15,189 bases of DNA, taken from contig CBDHFJ010000084.1 in assembly GCA_965262315.1 (NCBI GenBank), positions 1 through 15,189 on the forward strand. The letters run 5' to 3'. The notes under the pieces are model-generated. The model saw only the letters and a program-made list of their open reading frames with translations, made no database searches and was not told the origin of the DNA. Shown piece by piece: positions 13,522 to 15,189 of this stretch; the stretch's first letter is position 1; every line of letters begins with the position of its first letter. The DNA is from JBCCFK01 sp965262315 (GTDB taxonomy: Bacteria; Actinomycetota; Acidimicrobiia; Acidimicrobiales; UBA8592). The position numbers were made by a program, and so were the translations under genes.

Positions 13522-14580
13522 TCAGATGACGGATTGAGAGGCTGGGTCGGCCGAGCGGATCAGCTGCAGCACGATACGAACGGCGATCATCAACGCCGGC
13601 AGGGCGACAAGCGCGGAGATCGCGGCAGCCTGAAACATGTCCGGGGCGGCGTCGATGACCTGGGCTCGATCGGCTGGCGAGCCGGTTCCCTCGGCCAGGC
13701 GGTCGAACTCTGCCCGGACGCCGAACGCGACCTGCCACCAGCGAGCTGTTCCGGCGGCGGCTGCGATTGCCCAGACGACGCCGGCGGTGCGCGCAGCCGA
13801 GGATGCCTCCCCCTGGCCCCCAACCTGGGACGCCAGCTTCTCGATGCGTGCGATCGACCATGGGATGCCGACGAAGTGGACGATCGGGAGCACCCAGGCG
13901 GCAACGAGCCTGATGCCGGGGAGCCGGGCTGCGCCGGGAATGCCCGCACGGCGCCACGCAGCGGTGCGGCGGACGAGCAGGACCAGCGCCAGGATGGCCG
14001 CCAGGCCACCGAGACCGAAACCGAAGGCCTGCATGCCCTGGGTCGAATCCCATGCGTCGATGATCTCGGCCGTGGGCTTCGAGCTGTTGATGCCCCCACT
14101 CAGCGAGAGTGAAATCACCCAGCAGAGCATCGACAGACCGAACAGCACGAACATGGCGATGTCGAGTCGGAATCCCCGGGCGGCAGTCGGCGCGGCCGTG
14201 AAGCCATCCGGGGCGCTCTCCGGCGAGCCGTTCGACGTGCCGTGTGCCTCGCCGCCGCCGGAAGCGGCCGAAAAGGGCCCTGCGTCGGCGGTGGTCGTTG
14301 TGGCCTCGGACCAGGTGGTGCCGTCCCACCAGCGGAACGGTGCCTGCCGCGTGGGATCGGGATACCAACCCGGTGGCGGGCTCGATGGCTGCGATGGGGA
14401 GGGTTCGGCCTCTGCCGGTTCGACGGCGGGCTCGGCGACTGCACCTGTCACCGAGCTCGCGGTCCGCTCGGTCCAGGTGGTGCCGTTCCACCAGCGGAAC
14501 GGAGCCTGCTCAGTCGGATCCGGATACCACCCGGGCGGTACCACGGCGGCGAGCACCGGGTTCTCGTCTCCACCTGACAC
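13522..14580 (-). CDS. Membrane protein with two N-terminal DUF2510 repeats
   Basis: 352 aa. Two DUF2510 motifs, common in actinobacterial envelope proteins and of unknown role, lie at residues 15-38 (PPGWYPDPTEQAPFRWW, then NGTTWTE) and 69-92 (PPGWYPDPTRQAPFRWW, then DGTTWSE). They are nearly identical, so a recent internal duplication is likely. A low-complexity Pro/Ala/Glu/Ser linker joins them. After ~135 come four or five hydrophobic segments: ~139-162, ~185-203, ~224-241, ~264-280, and ~316-341. The LVAAWVLPIVHFVGIPWSIARIE segment resembles DUF4328-type membrane domains (tentative). The start is GTG 14580, with GGAGG at 5 nt spacing; an in-frame TTG at 14592 overlaps that SD. It faces the dioxygenase gene across a 136-nt divergent promoter region. 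Confidence 0.8.
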   Translation of the reverse strand: MSGGDENPVLAAVVPPGWYPDPTEQAPFRWWNGTTWTERTASSVTGAVAEPAVEPAEAEPSPSQPSSPPPGWYPDPTRQAPFRWWDGTTWSEATTTTADAGPFSAASGGGEAHGTSNGSPESAPDGFTAAPTAARGFRLDIAMFVLFGLSMLCWVISLSLSGGINSSKPTAEIIDAWDSTQGMQAFGFGLGGLAAILALVLLVRRTAAWRRAGIPGAARLPGIRLVAAWVLPIVHFVGIPWSIARIEKLASQVGGQGEASSAARTAGVVWAIAAAAGTARWWQVAFGVRAEFDRLAEGTGSPADRAQVIDAAPDMFQAAAISALVALPALMIAVRIVLQLIRSADPASQSVI

Positions 14581-14680
14581 TGAGTCCTCCAAGGCTGCGT
14601 CGTCGGTCGTGATCCCGGGTCGTCACCGAAGCTAGCAATCGCTTCCGGCCGACGCAGCGGGGAGCCCTCCCCGTGGACAG

Positions 14681-14690
14681 TGTCGCGACA
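14681..14690. promoter_or_regulatory. Perfect 10-bp palindrome upstream of the dioxygenase gene
   Basis: TGTCGCGACA lies at about -36 to -27 relative to the proposed leaderless start at 14717, in the -35 position, and also within the divergent promoter region of the DUF2510 gene. Suggestive of a dimeric regulator site; unproven. Confidence 0.4.
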
Positions 14691-14703
14691 GGCCGGCAGC
14701 CTC

Positions 14704-14709
14704 TAGCGT
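14704..14709 (+). promoter_or_regulatory. -10 box (TAGCGT) of the dioxygenase gene, leaderless geometry
   Basis: TAGCGT ends exactly 7 nt before ATG 14717, and there is no SD. The -35 position is occupied by the palindrome at 14681-14690. Confidence 0.45.
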
Positions 14710-14716
14710 TTTGGCC

Positions 14717-15189
14717 ATGATTCCCGTTGTCGACCTGTCCGCTGCGGACGTCACCGACCGGCTCGTGGAGGCGTACGAGACGGTGGGGTTCGCGCAAGTC
14801 GTCGGGCACGGGATCGATCCGGGCCTGGTGGCCGCGGTGTTCGATGCCTCGGCACGATTCCACGCGATGCCGCTGGAGCGGAAGCTGGCGATCGAACTCG
14901 ACCCGAACCACCGCGGCTACATCGCCATCGACACCTCGACGGATCGCCTGTCGGAGCTGGAAGACGTGTCCGAGCCCAACCAGAGCGCATCGTTCATGAT
15001 GATGCGAGACGCCGGGCTACACGATCCGGACGTGGTCGCCGGCCACTACCTCGCCGGCCCCAACCAGTGGCCGGCGCTCGCCGGGTTCCGAGACACGCTC
15101 GAGGCCTACGCCTCGGCCATGCAGGGGCTCGGTCGTCGGGTGATCGACCACTTCGTGGTCGGGCTCGGTGGGGCGGCGCTGCCCGCCGG
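14717..15189 (+). CDS. Isopenicillin N synthase-family 2OG/Fe(II) dioxygenase, N-terminal part
   Basis: 157 codons are present; the gene runs off the right edge. The N-terminus IPVVDLSAADVTDRLVEAYETVGFAQVVGHGID is the DIOX_N pattern of isopenicillin-N-synthase-like oxygenases (IPxxDls ... GFfqvvgHGi). The next conserved blocks are FHAMPLERKLAI and HRGYIAIDTST, then ED-SEPNQSASFMM, matching the family's K..RGY...E....D..E.f.. region. The HxD...H iron triad and the R-x-S 2-oxoglutarate site would lie beyond the window, so activity cannot be judged. Family reactions: oxidation or hydroxylation of small molecules using Fe(II), O2 and usually 2-oxoglutarate. ATG 14717 is chosen from the leaderless -10 and immediate match to the family N-terminus. 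Confidence 0.85.
   Translation, partial: MIPVVDLSAADVTDRLVEAYETVGFAQVVGHGIDPGLVAAVFDASARFHAMPLERKLAIELDPNHRGYIAIDTSTDRLSELEDVSEPNQSASFMMMRDAGLHDPDVVAGHYLAGPNQWPALAGFRDTLEAYASAMQGLGRRVIDHFVVGLGGAALPA

Noticed and set aside
13193..13537. Open frame from ATG 13193 (114 codons) in the convergent intergenic region
   Set aside because: No SD, Ser/Arg-rich noise, crosses a GC-rich hairpin and runs into the end of the DUF2510 gene.
14036..14056. GGTCGAATCCC resembling a tRNA T-arm
   Set aside because: It lies inside the DUF2510 gene coding sequence and has no matching acceptor stem or anticodon arm.

Overview
The window is gene-dense, high-GC DNA, and third codon positions are strongly G/C-biased in most genes. 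Its gene content points to an actinobacterium, possibly of class Acidimicrobiia: a DUF222/HNH gene, an LLM-class flavin/F420-type oxidoreductase, a DUF2510 protein, a FadE-type acyl-CoA dehydrogenase, thrS followed by a HIT gene, and -10 boxes placed for leaderless mRNAs. The taxonomy is inference. I see no rRNA, tRNA, CRISPR array or transposase.

Left part (1-2808, minus strand): a truncated gene fuses a degenerate alpha/beta-hydrolase domain to a class III nucleotide cyclase domain. Next is a DUF222/HNH-endonuclease gene that is broken. It has a 1-base frameshift near 2313 and two related short palindromic insertions (1452-1494 and 1534-1580) inside and just after the HNH motif. The stretch 2809-3264 holds no convincing gene.

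Middle-left (3265-5970, plus strand): a small exported or membrane protein of 82 aa ending in GMTWS, a tyrosine-phosphatase-like enzyme, an MFS transporter, and then an unusual short unit. That unit has an imperfect tandem repeat rich in TACGT, two SD-preceded 8-codon ORFs whose peptides both end in GASWS, and a very strong intrinsic terminator. This unit is the best candidate here for something undescribed.

Middle (5983-9279): an LLM oxidoreductase and an aminoglycoside-phosphotransferase-fold kinase form a translationally coupled minus-strand pair (GTGA overlap). They are divergent from an acyl-CoA dehydrogenase, and a perfect 10-bp inverted repeat lies in the shared promoter region.

Right part (9346-15189): a MazF/PemK-type toxin-antitoxin pair (TTGA overlap), then thrS, a HIT hydrolase and an acidic two-TM protein on the plus strand. 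thrS carries a 1-base frameshift that is most likely a sequence error, because the gene is normally essential and every key residue is intact on both sides. A double-DUF2510 membrane protein follows on the minus strand, divergent from the start of an isopenicillin-N-synthase-like dioxygenase that runs off the window. Three plus-strand genes (thrS, the acidic membrane protein, the dioxygenase) each have a TANNNT box exactly 7 nt before the start codon, which suggests leaderless transcription.
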